From Tunturibacter empetritectus (GTDB taxonomy: Bacteria; Acidobacteriota; Terriglobia; Terriglobales; Acidobacteriaceae): a DNA stretch of 64,000 bases. How positions within the stretch are numbered: position 1 is the stretch's first letter; each line of letters opens with the position of its first letter. The notes under the pieces are model-generated. The model had not been told where the DNA came from. It did no database searches and was given only the letters and a program-made list of their open reading frames with translations. The translations under genes were made by a program, and so were the position numbers. The DNA lies in NCBI RefSeq assembly GCF_040358985.1, contig NZ_CP132932.1, forward strand, positions 2,976,001 to 3,040,000. Direction: 5' to 3'. Below are positions 29,767 to 39,099 of this stretch, one piece after another.

Positions 29767-30312
29767 ATGTCACGTATTGGTAAGAAGCCGATCGCTCTAC
29801 CTGCCGGCGTAAAGTACACGGTCAGCGAGAACGGCAACACCGTAATGGTCGAAGGGCCCAAGGGCAAGGTCAGCGCGATGCTGCCTGGCGGAATCACCCT
29901 CGTCCAGAAGGACGGCCACTTGATCACCGAGCGTCAGACCGACAAGCAGGCAGCCTTCCACGGTCTCGCCCGCGCCCTGGTCTTCAACGCGGTCACCGGC
30001 GTCACTACCGGCTGGACCAAAGAGATCGACATCGTCGGCATCGGATACCGTGCTGAGCTGAAGGGGAAGAACATGGTGGTCTTTACCCTGGGCTACTCTC
30101 ACCCTATCGAGTTTCCTCTGCCCACCGGCATCTCCGTCGAGATCGACCCCAAGCAGACTCACCTCACCGTCTCCGGCATCGACCGGCAGAAGGTGGGCCA
30201 GATCGCTGCCGATATGCGCTCTCTCCGCAAGCCCGACCCGTACAAGAACAAGGGCGTTCGCTACACCGGCGAGAAGCTGAAGAAGAAGGTCGGTAAGACC
30301 GGAGCGAAGTAA
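29767..30312 (+). CDS. rplF: 50S ribosomal protein L6
   Basis: A 181-aa protein with the two related domains of L6: [14 protein letters not shown] opens the first and [19 protein letters not shown] the second. The signature [22 protein letters not shown] is at the C-terminus. Confidence 0.98.
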   Translation: MSRIGKKPIALPAGVKYTVSENGNTVMVEGPKGKVSAMLPGGITLVQKDGHLITERQTDKQAAFHGLARALVFNAVTGVTTGWTKEIDIVGIGYRAELKGKNMVVFTLGYSHPIEFPLPTGISVEIDPKQTHLTVSGIDRQKVGQIAADMRSLRKPDPYKNKGVRYTGEKLKKKVGKTGAK

Positions 30313-30318
30313 TTCTGC

Positions 30319-30358
30319 GCTGTGTGAGGAGTGAGATTTGACTTGCTCCTCACACAGC
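30319..30358 (+). promoter_or_regulatory. 13-bp perfect hairpin in the rplF-rplR spacer
   Basis: GCTGTGTGAGGAG (30319-30331) pairs fully with CTCCTCACACAGC (30346-30358) around a 14-nt loop. It starts 6 nt after the rplF stop and has no T-run behind it. A second, weaker hairpin (CGTCCT / GGGACG) follows around 30384-30405. Such long perfect stems are typical RNase III substrates; a regulatory role is possible. Confidence 0.55.
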
Positions 30359-30429
30359 CACTCAACATTAGTTTCAATAACCGAACGTCCTCAGCACTCT
30401 GGGGACGCCACTAGGAAGGAAAGTCAATC

Positions 30430-30795
30430 ATGATCAATCCACGTCAGCGTAATGTGATCCGCCAGCGCGTTCACACCCGCATCCGCGAGAAGATGTCTGG
30501 CACCGCCGAGCGTCCGCGCCTCAACGTCTATCGCTCGCTCAACCACATCTACACGCAGCTCATCGACGATCTCAACGGAGTCACCATTGCCTCTGCCTCT
30601 TCCATGGGCAAGAAGACCGAAGAGAAGAAGTACGGCGGCAACATCGCCGCGGCAGCCGAAGTCGGCAAGCTGATTGCAGAGCGCGCCAAAGAGAAGGGCA
30701 TCAAGAAGATTGTGTTTGACCGTGGCGGCTACCTGTATCACGGCCGCGTGAAGGCCCTCGCCGATGCAGCCCGTGAAGCGGGTCTTGATTTCTAA
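30430..30795 (+). CDS. rplR: 50S ribosomal protein L18
   Basis: A 121-aa 5S rRNA-binding protein. [20 protein letters not shown] and the C-terminal [26 protein letters not shown] are conserved. The ribosome binding site is GGAAGGAAAG. Confidence 0.97.
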   Translation: MINPRQRNVIRQRVHTRIREKMSGTAERPRLNVYRSLNHIYTQLIDDLNGVTIASASSMGKKTEEKKYGGNIAAAAEVGKLIAERAKEKGIKKIVFDRGGYLYHGRVKALADAAREAGLDF

Positions 30796-30859
30796 GGTTT
30801 GCAGATTCTGAGGTTCAAGGCGCGCCCTGATTGGCCGCCAGAAAGCTGGACAAGACATT

Positions 30860-31366
30860 ATGGCAATGAAGAAAAAAATCGATGCGAACCGCCTCAACCT
30901 GAAGGACGAGGTCGTTTCGATCAACCGCGTCACCAAGGTCGTCAAAGGCGGTAAGAACATGTCCTTCGCCGCCCTCGTCGTTATTGGCGACCCGGCGGAA
31001 GGTGTCGTCGGCTACGGCTCCGGCAAGGCCAAAGAAGTTCCCCAGGCCATCCGTAAGGGGATCGAGTCGGCCAAGAAGAATCTGCACAAGGTCAACCTGA
31101 CCGAGAGCACGATTCCTCACCAGGTTCTTGGCCACTTCGGCGCAGGCCAGGTGATGCTGAAGCCAGCCCCGGAAGGTACTGGCGTCATCGCCGGCAAGAC
31201 GGTTCGCGCTGTGATGACCGCCGCCGGCGTGCAGAACGTGCTGACCAAGAGCCTTGGCTCGGCCAACCCGCACAACGTCATCAAGGCTACGTTCGATGCT
31301 CTTATCCAGCTTCGCAACAAGGCTGAAGTCGCCGCCCTGCGCGGTAAGGCAGTGGAAGAGCTCTAA
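30860..31366 (+). CDS. rpsE: 30S ribosomal protein S5
   Basis: A 168-aa protein. [20 protein letters not shown] with [20 protein letters not shown] is the double-stranded RNA-binding fold, and [19 protein letters not shown] the second domain. The glycine-rich loop affected in spectinomycin-resistant mutants of other bacteria is intact. Confidence 0.98.
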   Translation: MAMKKKIDANRLNLKDEVVSINRVTKVVKGGKNMSFAALVVIGDPAEGVVGYGSGKAKEVPQAIRKGIESAKKNLHKVNLTESTIPHQVLGHFGAGQVMLKPAPEGTGVIAGKTVRAVMTAAGVQNVLTKSLGSANPHNVIKATFDALIQLRNKAEVAALRGKAVEEL

Positions 31367-31406
31367 GCTCTTGCCTCTGCTCCAACAAGATTCAAGGAGC
31401 TCTCTC

Positions 31407-31601
31407 ATGGCTGACACCAACGCAATCGCTAAAATCAAGCTGCAGTACTTCCGTTCCAAGATCTGCACCCCGGTCAAGCATAAGCTCGTCATCAAGGGCC
31501 TCGGCTTCACCCGTCTCAACCAGATCGTCGAGCGTGAAGACACGCCATCCATTCGTGGCATGGTCGCAAAGGTTCCCCATCTCGTCCGCGTCGTCGACTA
31601 A
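31407..31601 (+). CDS. rpmD: 50S ribosomal protein L30
   Basis: A 64-aa protein starting at ATG 31407, with AAGGAG 11 nt upstream; the frame is open earlier inside rpsE but that part is not L30. KIKLQYFRSKICTPVKHK and GLGFTRLNQIVEREDTPSIRGMV match the family. It follows rpsE by 40 nt. Confidence 0.95.
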   Translation: MADTNAIAKIKLQYFRSKICTPVKHKLVIKGLGFTRLNQIVEREDTPSIRGMVAKVPHLVRVVD

Positions 31602-31699
31602 TCGCGATCCGGCATAACCGCACCAAACCCATCAGGGTAAATTCATATGCGAGTCGGCGAAGAGCAGAAGCTGCTTCATCGGCGTTAAGCGAGGAAACA

Positions 31700-32161
31700 A
31701 TGGCAATCCGCAATCTCTCCAATCTACGCGCCCCCAAGCGGGCTAACGAAAACAAGAAGCGTGTCGGCCGCGGTATGGGTTCGGGCATGGGTAAGACCTC
31801 TACCCGCGGACACAAGGGTCAGGGCTCCCGCTCGGGTTCGTCACTGATGCGTGGTTTTGAAGGCGGCCAGATGCCCCTTCATCGCCGTCTGCCCAAGCGC
31901 GGCTTCACCAACATCTTTCGCGTTGAGTACCAGGTCCTTGGCCTCGACCGCGTCGCCGAGATCGTTGCCGCTGAGAACGTCACCGAGTTCACCCTCGACA
32001 AGATCATCGAGCTTGGCCTACTCCGCAAGAAGGGCGCCTTGATCAAAGTGTTGAATAACGGAGAGATCAAGACTGCCGTAACGGTTCACGCGCACAAGTT
32101 CTCGAAGACCGCCCAGGAGGCGATCGAAAAGGCCGGCGGCAAGGCCATCCTGATCGGCTAG
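31700..32161 (+). CDS. rplO: 50S ribosomal protein L15
   Basis: A 153-aa protein. LSNLRAPKRANENKKRVGRG, GKTSTRGHKGQGSRSGS and MPLHRRLPKRGFTNIF are the usual N-terminal extension and core; the C-terminal domain ends AIEKAGGKAILIG. It lies directly upstream of secY as in most bacteria. Confidence 0.97.
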   Translation: MAIRNLSNLRAPKRANENKKRVGRGMGSGMGKTSTRGHKGQGSRSGSSLMRGFEGGQMPLHRRLPKRGFTNIFRVEYQVLGLDRVAEIVAAENVTEFTLDKIIELGLLRKKGALIKVLNNGEIKTAVTVHAHKFSKTAQEAIEKAGGKAILIG

Positions 32162-32253
32162 GCAGCATTTAGAATGATTGGCAGGCGAGGGCAACCGCCT
32201 CGCATCGCCGTTTCACCAGAACGTCAGTCTTACCCCCGAGGTTTCAGCTCCCG

Positions 32254-33663
32254 ATGTTCGAGAAAATCGCAAACATCTTCAAAATTCCCGACCTCCGCAA
32301 GCGCGTGTTGTTCACGCTTGGCATGTTGGCCGTATACCGCCTCGGCTCGCACATCCCCACCCCCGGCATCAACGCCGACATGCTCGCCCAGTTCTTCAAT
32401 CAGAACTCCGGCTCGGCACTCGGCCTGGTCGACCTCTTCTCCGGTGGAAACCTCCGCAAGCTCACCGTCTTCGCGCTCGGCATCATGCCTTACATTACGG
32501 CGTCGATCATCTTCCAACTGCTCACGGTCATCTATGAGCCGCTGGCCAAGCTGCAGAAGGAAGGCGAACTGGGCCGCCGCAAGATCACCCAGTGGACGCG
32601 TTACGTTACGGTTCTGCTTGGCATCGTTCAGTCGTTTGCCATCGCGCTAACGCTGACGAACACCAGCACCGGGCAGACGATGGTCACCATCTCCCGCGCC
32701 GCTTTCATCCCGCTTTGCGTCATTACTCTCACAGCCGGCACTGCGTTCATCATGTGGCTGGGCGAGCAGATCACCGAGCGCGGTATCGGCAACGGGATGA
32801 GCCTGCTCATCTTCGCTGGTATCGTCGTCGGCCTGCCCAAAGGCATTGAGAATCTCTATGAGAAGGTACGCGACAACGCATGGGGAGCACTGACTCCCAT
32901 CGCTGTCGCTTTCCTGATCGTAGGCATGATTGCCGTCGTCGCCTTCATCGTCTTCGTGGAGCGCTCGGAGCGTCGCATTCCGGTCCAGTACGCCAAGCGC
33001 ATCGTTGGCCGCAAGATGATGGGTGGGCAGTCCACGCACCTCCCTCTCAAGGTCAACTCCGGCGGCGTGATGCCGGTCATCTTCGCCAGCTCCATCCTGT
33101 CCGCTCCTCTGCTCTTCTCCGGCGCGCATATCTTCGGCTATTCGCTGCAGGACTCTTCCTTCTTTGGACCGATCCTGCGTGCTCTGGCCCCAGGTGAGCC
33201 CTGGTACGAACTCCTGCAGATGGTCGCGATCATCTTCTTCGCCTACTTCTACATCTCGATCGTCTTCCGCCCGGACGATATTGCCGACAACATGCGCAAG
33301 TACGGAGGCTTTATCCCCGGCATCCGTCCTGGCAAGCGCACGGCTGACTTCATCAATGATGTGCTGACACGCATCACCCTTGTCGGCGCGCTCTATCTCA
33401 TCATCATCACCATCATTCCGCAGCTGCTCATCAGCGGAATCCACTTCAACCATCTCTGGCTCATCGGCTCGGTCTTCGATCGGCTGCCGACCTGGATGAC
33501 CAACGGCCTCGGCGTCAACTTTTACTTTGGCGGCACCAGCCTGCTGATCGTCGTCGGCGTAGCCATGGACACGGTCCAGCAGATCGAATCGCAGCTCATC
33601 ATGCGCCATTACGACGGCTTCACTCCCAAGAGTGGCCGCATCCGTGGCCGCAAGAGCTGGTAG
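32254..33663 (+). CDS. secY: Protein translocase subunit SecY
   Basis: A 469-aa channel subunit of the Sec translocon with ten predicted membrane helices. It starts MFEKIANIFKIPDLRKRVLF. RLGSHIPTPGI, LFSGGNLRKLTVFALGIMPY, the ERGIGNGMSLLIF loop and the cytoplasmic VERSERRIPVQYAKR loop that contacts the ribosome and SecA are intact. It is followed by adk after only 12 nt. Confidence 0.98.
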   Translation: MFEKIANIFKIPDLRKRVLFTLGMLAVYRLGSHIPTPGINADMLAQFFNQNSGSALGLVDLFSGGNLRKLTVFALGIMPYITASIIFQLLTVIYEPLAKLQKEGELGRRKITQWTRYVTVLLGIVQSFAIALTLTNTSTGQTMVTISRAAFIPLCVITLTAGTAFIMWLGEQITERGIGNGMSLLIFAGIVVGLPKGIENLYEKVRDNAWGALTPIAVAFLIVGMIAVVAFIVFVERSERRIPVQYAKRIVGRKMMGGQSTHLPLKVNSGGVMPVIFASSILSAPLLFSGAHIFGYSLQDSSFFGPILRALAPGEPWYELLQMVAIIFFAYFYISIVFRPDDIADNMRKYGGFIPGIRPGKRTADFINDVLTRITLVGALYLIIITIIPQLLISGIHFNHLWLIGSVFDRLPTWMTNGLGVNFYFGGTSLLIVVGVAMDTVQQIESQLIMRHYDGFTPKSGRIRGRKSW

Positions 33664-33675
33664 GAACTGATCCCG

Positions 33676-34398
33676 TTGACGACAAGCACTATGACTGAAC
33701 CCGTGACGGCCCAGGCAGCTAACTTCCTGCCCGGGCCGGTGCTCCTTTTAGGCGCTCCCGGCGTTGGCAAAGGCACGCAGGCGAAGGCGCTTATGGCCGC
33801 CTATGGCATCCCGCAAATATCCACCGGCGACATCCTCCGCTCGAACATCTCCAACGGTACGCCACTCGGCAAAGCGGCGAAGACTCTGGTCGACCAGGGA
33901 ACTCTCGTCTCCGACGACCTCGTCAACGAGATGGTCGCCGACCGCCTCAAGCAGCCTGACACCGCACGGGGCTTCATCCTCGACGGCTTTCCCCGCACTC
34001 TCAACCAGGCCACCTGGCTCGATGCCCAGCTCTCCGACGATCCCAACACCCTTCCTGTTGTCGCCATCAGCATCTCAGTTGACTACGAGCAGCTCCTACA
34101 CCGCATCACTGGCCGCCGCATCTCACCCGCTGGCCGCATCTACAACATCTACTCGAACCCGCCCAGGACTCCCGGCATCTGTGACGTAGATGGTTCCACC
34201 CTCGTCCAGCGCCCAGACGACTCTGAGGCCGTCTTCACCGAACGCATGAAGACCTTCCAAGCTCAAACGGCCCCGGTCATCGAGCACTATCGCAACCAGA
34301 GCCGTTTCGAAGAGATCAACGGCGACCAATCCGTCGAACAGGTTACCGCCGACATCGAAGCAGCCCTGATTCGCCTTCGCCAGTATCCGAACTCCTAA
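33676..34398 (+). CDS. adk: Adenylate kinase
   Basis: A 240-aa enzyme that interconverts ATP, AMP and ADP. The P-loop is GAPGVGKGTQ; the NMP-binding region ISTGDILR and the DGFPRT motif are present. The LID domain (GRRISPAGRIYNIYSNPPRTPG) lacks the four-cysteine zinc site. The start is taken at TTG 33676, 10 nt after AGGA; ATG 33691 would remove five residues and is also possible. The gene is a little longer than typical long-form Adk. Confidence 0.95.
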   Translation: MTTSTMTEPVTAQAANFLPGPVLLLGAPGVGKGTQAKALMAAYGIPQISTGDILRSNISNGTPLGKAAKTLVDQGTLVSDDLVNEMVADRLKQPDTARGFILDGFPRTLNQATWLDAQLSDDPNTLPVVAISISVDYEQLLHRITGRRISPAGRIYNIYSNPPRTPGICDVDGSTLVQRPDDSEAVFTERMKTFQAQTAPVIEHYRNQSRFEEINGDQSVEQVTADIEAALIRLRQYPNS

Positions 34399-34407
34399 GT
34401 CCACACT

Positions 34408-35157
34408 ATGGCCATCATGATCAAAACGGCGCAGGAGATCGAGAAGATGCGGATCTCCGGCAAGGCTCTCCGTCAGGTTCATAACGCAATTGCGCCCCAT
34501 GTTGTCCCCGGCGCGTCGACGATGGACCTAGAAGAGATTGCTGTCAAAAAGATCGCTGAGCTGGGTGCTATTGCGGCCTTCAAGGGATACCACGGCTTCC
34601 CCGCGGCTCTGTGCACCTCGGTCAACAATGAAGTTGTCCACGGCATGCCAAACGCGAAGCGCATCCTCGCTGAAGGCGATATTCTCTCCATCGACTGCGG
34701 GGTCATTATCGACGGCTTTTACTCGGACGCCGCCGTGACCTACCCAATCGGCAAGGTGAGTGCTGGGACGACAAAGCTTCTCGAAGTGACCAAGGCCTCG
34801 CTCGAGAAGGCGATCGAGCAATGTCAGATTGGCGGGCGTTTGGGCGACATCTCCGCCGCTGTTCAGGAACTCTGTGAGGCGGAAGGGTTTGGGGTTGTCC
34901 GCGAGTTTGTGGGTCATGGGATTGGCCGCGCGATGCACGAAGACCCCCAGGTTCCGAACTTTGGGGCTGCCGGCAAGGGACCAAGGCTGAAGGCGGGCAT
35001 GGTGCTCGCCATCGAGCCTATGATCAACGCCGGCGGCCCAGAAGTGCGGGTTTTGAAGGATGGCTGGACGGCGGTGACGGTTGACGGCAGCTACAGCGCC
35101 CACTTTGAACACACCGTCGCCCTCACGAAAGATGGCCCCTTGGTGCTTACCCGCTAG
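34408..35157 (+). CDS. map: Methionine aminopeptidase, type I
   Basis: A 249-aa metalloenzyme that removes the initiator methionine. The five metal ligands are in DCGVIIDGFYSDAAVTYP (two Asp), GHGIGRAMHE (His), AIEPMI (Glu) and HFEHTVAL (Glu). It begins MAIMIKTAQEIEKMRISG; ATG 34417 is an alternative start. secY-adk-map-infA is the standard spc order. Confidence 0.97.
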   Translation: MAIMIKTAQEIEKMRISGKALRQVHNAIAPHVVPGASTMDLEEIAVKKIAELGAIAAFKGYHGFPAALCTSVNNEVVHGMPNAKRILAEGDILSIDCGVIIDGFYSDAAVTYPIGKVSAGTTKLLEVTKASLEKAIEQCQIGGRLGDISAAVQELCEAEGFGVVREFVGHGIGRAMHEDPQVPNFGAAGKGPRLKAGMVLAIEPMINAGGPEVRVLKDGWTAVTVDGSYSAHFEHTVALTKDGPLVLTR

Positions 35158-35303
35158 GAAAATCGACCCATTTTGGGTTACTATAAGAGATGCGGTGCGC
35201 GCAAGTGTGTCGCATGGTAACTCTGGTTGAGGAAAACTCTCAACTTATACAAGAAGTTGTGGAAACGAAAGGGGTTCGCCCCTGACCTTCCAAAGGAGAT
35301 CGT

Positions 35304-35522
35304 TTGTCGAAGGAAGATGCAATTGAAGTGATGGCGGTGGTTGTCGAGACCCTGCCGAATGCGATGTTCAAGGTCGAGCTTGAGAACAAGCACCAGGCCC
35401 TTGCACACGTCTCCGGACGTATGCGCAAAAACTTCATTCGTATCCTCCCCGGCGATCGCGTCGCGATTGAGCTCAGCCCATACGATCTCAACCGCGGCCG
35501 CATTGTCTATCGCTACAAGTAG
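35304..35522 (+). CDS. infA: Translation initiation factor IF-1
   Basis: A 72-aa OB-fold protein. The start is a TTG at 35304, supported by AAAGGAGATCG just upstream and by the family N-terminus [49 protein letters not shown] is the conserved core, quoted here in outline only. A small hairpin (ACCCA-TTT-TGGGT at 35167-35179) lies in the preceding spacer. Confidence 0.95.
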   Translation: MSKEDAIEVMAVVVETLPNAMFKVELENKHQALAHVSGRMRKNFIRILPGDRVAIELSPYDLNRGRIVYRYK

Positions 35523-35591
35523 ACAACGGCTACGGGAGCCCATCCCGTCTCCATCATGGGTTGCTCAAGCGCATTTGCACTTGGGATAGTT

Positions 35592-35607
35592 CAGGGTCTT
35601 GACCCTG
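35592..35607 (+). promoter_or_regulatory. Perfect hairpin in the infA-rpmJ spacer
   Basis: CAGGGTC-TT-GACCCTG is a perfect inverted repeat in the 180-nt spacer, the second longest in the cluster. No T-run follows. An AAAGGAG sequence occurs 20 nt later but does not serve an annotated start. Confidence 0.4.
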
Positions 35608-35702
35608 GCGTTCATACTGCACGTCAAAAAGGAGATTTGTTTCCTTGAAACGCGTAATTTTGGTTTTCCGGTTTTATGTTGCAGCAAAAGAAGGGAATCA
35701 CA

Positions 35703-35816
35703 ATGAAGGTTCGTGCCTCAGTAAAGAAGATGTGTGATAAGTGCAAGGTTATCCACCGTCGCGGTGTTGTGCGTGTTATCTGCGAGAACGCAAAGCACAA
35801 GCAGCGTCAGGGGTAA
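35703..35816 (+). CDS. rpmJ: 50S ribosomal protein L36, zinc-binding type
   Basis: A 37-aa protein, [20 protein letters not shown] and on to KHKQRQG. It has the zinc ligands C11, C14, C27 and H32 of the classical (C+) form. It lies between infA and rpsM as in most bacteria. The ATG follows GAAGGGAATCACA. Confidence 0.96.
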   Translation: MKVRASVKKMCDKCKVIHRRGVVRVICENAKHKQRQG

Positions 35817-35953
35817 ATCGCTTTTCCAGCACCACCGGCCCCGCCGGGCTAGTTAGCCGAAGTCAAGGCTTGCGTTGAACCCGACGGACCTGCCGTAAAC
35901 AAGAAACCCGCTCTCGTGGCAAAGCCCGCGCAGCTCAACCGAAAAGGAACCCC

Positions 35954-36334
35954 ATGGCACGTATTGCTGGAGTCGATGTCCCTAATAACAAACAGGCGCG
36001 CATCGGTCTCACCTACATCTTCGGAATCGGCGACTCTCGCGCCGCCAAGATCCTCGTGAAGGCGGACGTCGATCCGGTCGCGAAGGTCGGCACGCTCGAT
36101 GAGGACGCGCTGAACCGCATCCGTCAGGTTATTGAAGCCGAGGGCCAGATCGAAGGCGATCTCCGCAAGGACATCTCGCTGAACATCAAGCGCCTCATCG
36201 AAATTCAGTCCTACCGTGGCCTCCGCCATCGCCGCAGCCTTCCTGTCCGTGGCCAGCGCACTCACACCAACGCTCGCACCCGCAAAGGCCCACGCAAGGG
36301 AACCGTTGCCGGTAAGAAGAAAGCGACGAAATAA
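35954..36334 (+). CDS. rpsM: 30S ribosomal protein S13
   Basis: A 126-aa head protein. [24 protein letters not shown] and the C-terminal [29 protein letters not shown] are the conserved ends that touch tRNA and the intersubunit bridges. Only 3 nt separate it from rpsK. Confidence 0.98.
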   Translation: MARIAGVDVPNNKQARIGLTYIFGIGDSRAAKILVKADVDPVAKVGTLDEDALNRIRQVIEAEGQIEGDLRKDISLNIKRLIEIQSYRGLRHRRSLPVRGQRTHTNARTRKGPRKGTVAGKKKATK

Positions 36335-36337
36335 GAC

Positions 36338-36760
36338 ATGGCGAAGACACAGAATACGAAGGGCGCAGCAAAGCCCGGCAAGAATAAGAAGTTCAAGAAG
36401 CGCGAGCGCAAGAATGTTCCATTTGGCCTCGTCTTTATTCAGGCGTCGTTCAATAACACGATCGTCACCATCACCGACCAGGTTGGCAACACGCTGAGCT
36501 GGAAGTCGTCCGGTTCGCTTGGCTTCCGTGGCTCCCGTAAGGGAACTCCGTTCGCCGCACAGCAGGCCGCCGTTGGTGCAGCCAACGCAGCTCGCGACCA
36601 CGGTGTCCGCTCGGTCGATGTGCGCGTCTCGGGTCCCGGCTCCGGCCGTGAGTCCGCGATCCGCGCTCTCGCCACCACTGGCATCGAGGTGCGCAGCATC
36701 CGCGACGTTACGCCGATGCCGCACAACGGCTGCCGTCCGCCGAAGCGTCGCCGCGTTTGA
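36338..36760 (+). CDS. rpsK: 30S ribosomal protein S11
   Basis: A 140-aa platform protein. [34 protein letters not shown] and [17 protein letters not shown] are diagnostic. The N-terminus has an additional Lys/Ala-rich ~20 residues. Confidence 0.98.
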   Translation: MAKTQNTKGAAKPGKNKKFKKRERKNVPFGLVFIQASFNNTIVTITDQVGNTLSWKSSGSLGFRGSRKGTPFAAQQAAVGAANAARDHGVRSVDVRVSGPGSGRESAIRALATTGIEVRSIRDVTPMPHNGCRPPKRRRV

Positions 36761-36763
36761 TCT

Positions 36764-36961
36764 GTGGCACTTTTGATGAAGGCCGAATGCGAGCGCTGTA
36801 ATACGGCTCTCAATGCATGCGGAGTAGCCTTCATCTGCAGTTATGAGTGCAGCTTCTGTACAACATGCACTCAAGCAATGAATGCAACCTGTCCTAACTG
36901 CGGCGGTGAGCTTGTTCTCAGGCCCCGCCGCAGGCAAGACATTACGACAACTGGATCGTGA
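36764..36961 (+). CDS. DUF1272-type small cysteine-rich protein inside the alpha operon
   Basis: A 65-aa protein, GTG start at 36764, only 3 nt after rpsK. Its cysteines form metal-binding pairs: C9-x2-C12, C25 with C29-x2-C32-x2-C35, and C43-x2-C46. The ending CPNCGGELVLRPRR matches DUF1272 proteins as I remember them. Function is unknown. Its position between rpsK and rpsD, which are normally adjacent, would place it under ribosomal control. It could be a zinc store, a small ring-like adaptor or an assembly factor; nothing in the sequence decides this. Confidence 0.8.
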   Translation: MALLMKAECERCNTALNACGVAFICSYECSFCTTCTQAMNATCPNCGGELVLRPRRRQDITTTGS

Positions 36962-37015
36962 AGAAGCGCTGCCCGCGCGTAAAGCGATCGTCACCCGAAG
37001 TCAGGAGTTATAAAA

Positions 37016-37648
37016 ATGGCACGTTACACCGGACCCGTCTGCCGCCTCTGCCGCCGCGACGGCACCAAGCTCTTCCTCAAGGGAACCAAGTGCTTCTCTG
37101 AAAAGTGCCCCGTCGAGAAGCGCAACTTCCCCCCAGGCCAACACGGGCAGTCCCGCAAGGTTAAGAAGGTCGTCGGCTACGGTCTGCAGCTCCGCGAGAA
37201 GCAGAAGGCCAAGCGCATCTACTTCACCCTCGAGACCCAGTTCCGCGCCTACTACCAGAAGGCTTCCAACAAGACGGGCGTCACCGGCGAACTCCTGCTC
37301 CAGCAGCTCGAGACCCGTCTGGACAACGTGGCTTACCGCCTCGGCTTCGCAATGAGCCGCCGCCAGGCCCGTCAGGTCGTCCGTCACGGCCACCTCCAGG
37401 TCAACGGCCGCAAGGTCAACATCCCGTCTTTCCAGGTGAAGGTTGGCGATGAGATCGCGATCCGCGAGGGTTCGAAGGCTCTGGTTATGCTCGAAGAGGC
37501 GAAGAACTTTGCCGCCGGTCAAAATCAAGTTCAGTGGCTCGACATTAATCGCGACAATCTCTCCGGCAAAGTCATCGCCCTGCCGAAGCGTGAGGACGTC
37601 AACCTGCCGGTCAACGAGCAGCTGATCGTCGAACTCTACAGCAAGTAA
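37016..37648 (+). CDS. rpsD: 30S ribosomal protein S4, zinc-binding type
   Basis: A 210-aa primary rRNA binder. The N-terminus has four cysteines (C9, C12, C26, C31), the zinc-containing form. [25 protein letters not shown] is the S4 RNA-binding domain. In E. coli S4 represses the alpha operon; a strong hairpin lies in the spacer that follows. Confidence 0.97.
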   Translation: MARYTGPVCRLCRRDGTKLFLKGTKCFSEKCPVEKRNFPPGQHGQSRKVKKVVGYGLQLREKQKAKRIYFTLETQFRAYYQKASNKTGVTGELLLQQLETRLDNVAYRLGFAMSRRQARQVVRHGHLQVNGRKVNIPSFQVKVGDEIAIREGSKALVMLEEAKNFAAGQNQVQWLDINRDNLSGKVIALPKREDVNLPVNEQLIVELYSK

Positions 37649-37682
37649 CTGCTGTAGTTACAGATAAGATTCGTCATCTTGC

Positions 37683-37720
37683 AGCGCGACGGGGAACATT
37701 CATTTGTTCCTTGTCGCGCT
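37683..37720 (+). promoter_or_regulatory. 15-bp hairpin in the rpsD-rpoA spacer
   Basis: AGCGCGACGGGGAAC (37683-37697) and GTTCCTTGTCGCGCT (37706-37720) pair along their whole length, with two G-U pairs in RNA, around ATTCATTT. The G-U pairs fit an RNA acting on the plus strand. No T-run follows, so it is more likely a processing or protein-binding site than a terminator. Confidence 0.55.
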
Positions 37721-37814
37721 ACAAATGCGAAAGCAATACAAAACCTAACCCGTAATAGCAACACCCCGTCAGTCCGCAGAATGCATCGCGGCTAGGCCGG
37801 AAAAGGAGAAACAC

Positions 37815-38918
37815 ATGCTTTGGAGAGGTTTTCAAAAGCCCAAGCGCCTCGCAGTCGACACCGAAACACTCACCGAAAAGTACGGCAAGTTCTCCGCGCA
37901 GCCTTTTGAGCGCGGCTTCGGTACCACTATCGGCAACGCCCTTCGCCGGACGTTACTTTCCTCTATCGAGGGCGCCGCAGTAACCGCCGTTCGCATTGAA
38001 GGTGTCCTGCACGAGTTCCAGTCCATCACTGGTGTTGTAGAAGATGCGACCGACATCATCCTGAACCTCAAGCAGATTCCGTTCAAGCTTGCCGGCGAAG
38101 GCCCCAAGGCTCTCTACCTCCGCGCCGACCAGGCCGGCGTCATCACCTCCGGCATGATCGAAGCTGATGGTGACGTCGAGATCCTCGACAAAAACGTCTA
38201 CATCTGCACCGTCTCCGAAGGCGGCAAGATCGACATGGAGATGCGCCTCAAGCGCGGCCGTGGCTACATCTCTGCCGACAAAAACTTCGACGGCGACCTT
38301 GGCCTCGGCTTCATTCCGGTCGACTCCGTTCACTCGCCCGTTCGCAAGGTCAACTACCTCGTCGAGGCAGCACGTCTCGGTCAGATCACAGACTACGACA
38401 AGCTCACGATCGAGATCTGGACGAACGGGACTGTACTTCCTGCAGACGCTCTCGGCCTCTCCGCCAAGCTGCTGAAGGACCACATGACCATTTTCATCAA
38501 CTTTGAAGAGGAGATGGAAGCCGGTCACGACGGCAGCCACGACGGCCCGGCCCTGCGCAACGAGAACCTCAACCGCTCGGTCGAAGAGCTCGAGCTCTCC
38601 GTCCGCAGCTACAACTGCCTCAAGAACGCCAACATCGCCACCATCGGCGAACTCATCCAGAAGACCGAAGCCGAGATGCTAAAGACTAAGAACTTCGGCC
38701 GTAAGTCCCTGAATGAGATCAAAGAGATTCTCGCGCAGATGGGCCTATCCCTCGGCATGAAGATCGACGAGAACGGTAACCCGCAGCCCGGACCCACCTC
38801 CGTTCTGCCCGCAGCCACCCTCGCCGCCAGCTTCGGCAACTTTGATGACGACGATGATGAAGATGAAGATGAAGACGAAGACCTTGACCTCGTCGGCAGT
38901 GAGCCAGAGAACTTCTAA
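37815..38918 (+). CDS. rpoA: RNA polymerase alpha subunit with an acidic C-terminal tail
   Basis: A 367-aa subunit. The N-terminal domain ([24 protein letters not shown]) drives assembly, and the C-terminal domain contains [17 protein letters not shown] and [13 protein letters not shown], the DNA- and activator-binding part. After residue ~320 comes an extension that ends in a run of about 16 consecutive Asp/Glu residues; most alpha subunits stop near 330. AAAAGGAG precedes the ATG. Confidence 0.97.
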   Translation: MLWRGFQKPKRLAVDTETLTEKYGKFSAQPFERGFGTTIGNALRRTLLSSIEGAAVTAVRIEGVLHEFQSITGVVEDATDIILNLKQIPFKLAGEGPKALYLRADQAGVITSGMIEADGDVEILDKNVYICTVSEGGKIDMEMRLKRGRGYISADKNFDGDLGLGFIPVDSVHSPVRKVNYLVEAARLGQITDYDKLTIEIWTNGTVLPADALGLSAKLLKDHMTIFINFEEEMEAGHDGSHDGPALRNENLNRSVEELELSVRSYNCLKNANIATIGELIQKTEAEMLKTKNFGRKSLNEIKEILAQMGLSLGMKIDENGNPQPGPTSVLPAATLAASFGNFDDDDDEDEDEDEDLDLVGSEPENF

Positions 38919-38920
38919 CC

Positions 38921-38998
38921 AGGCTTGCGGCGGTGGAGTCCAATCTGCCGCCGCAGTCTTACCTGAAAGCGCAATGCAAGCCGCGTTGCAACAAGCCT
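38921..38998 (+). promoter_or_regulatory. Predicted three-way junction in the rpoA-rplQ spacer
   Basis: AGGCTTG (38921-38927) pairs with CAAGCCT (38992-38998), enclosing two hairpins: CGGCGG/CCGCCG (38928-38933 / 38948-38953) and TGCAA/TTGCA (38975-38979 / 38986-38990). The structure starts 2 nt after the rpoA stop and ends 100 nt before rplQ. It is suggestive of a ribosomal leader element but was folded by eye only. Confidence 0.4.
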
Positions 38999-39099
38999 CC
39001 TGAATCACTTGAGGCCGCTTCACCCGCGCCAGCCTCCACCGAGCGCACATTCTAAGCACCACCGACTCACGGCCAGAGCCGAGTCGAAGGAGATCACCG

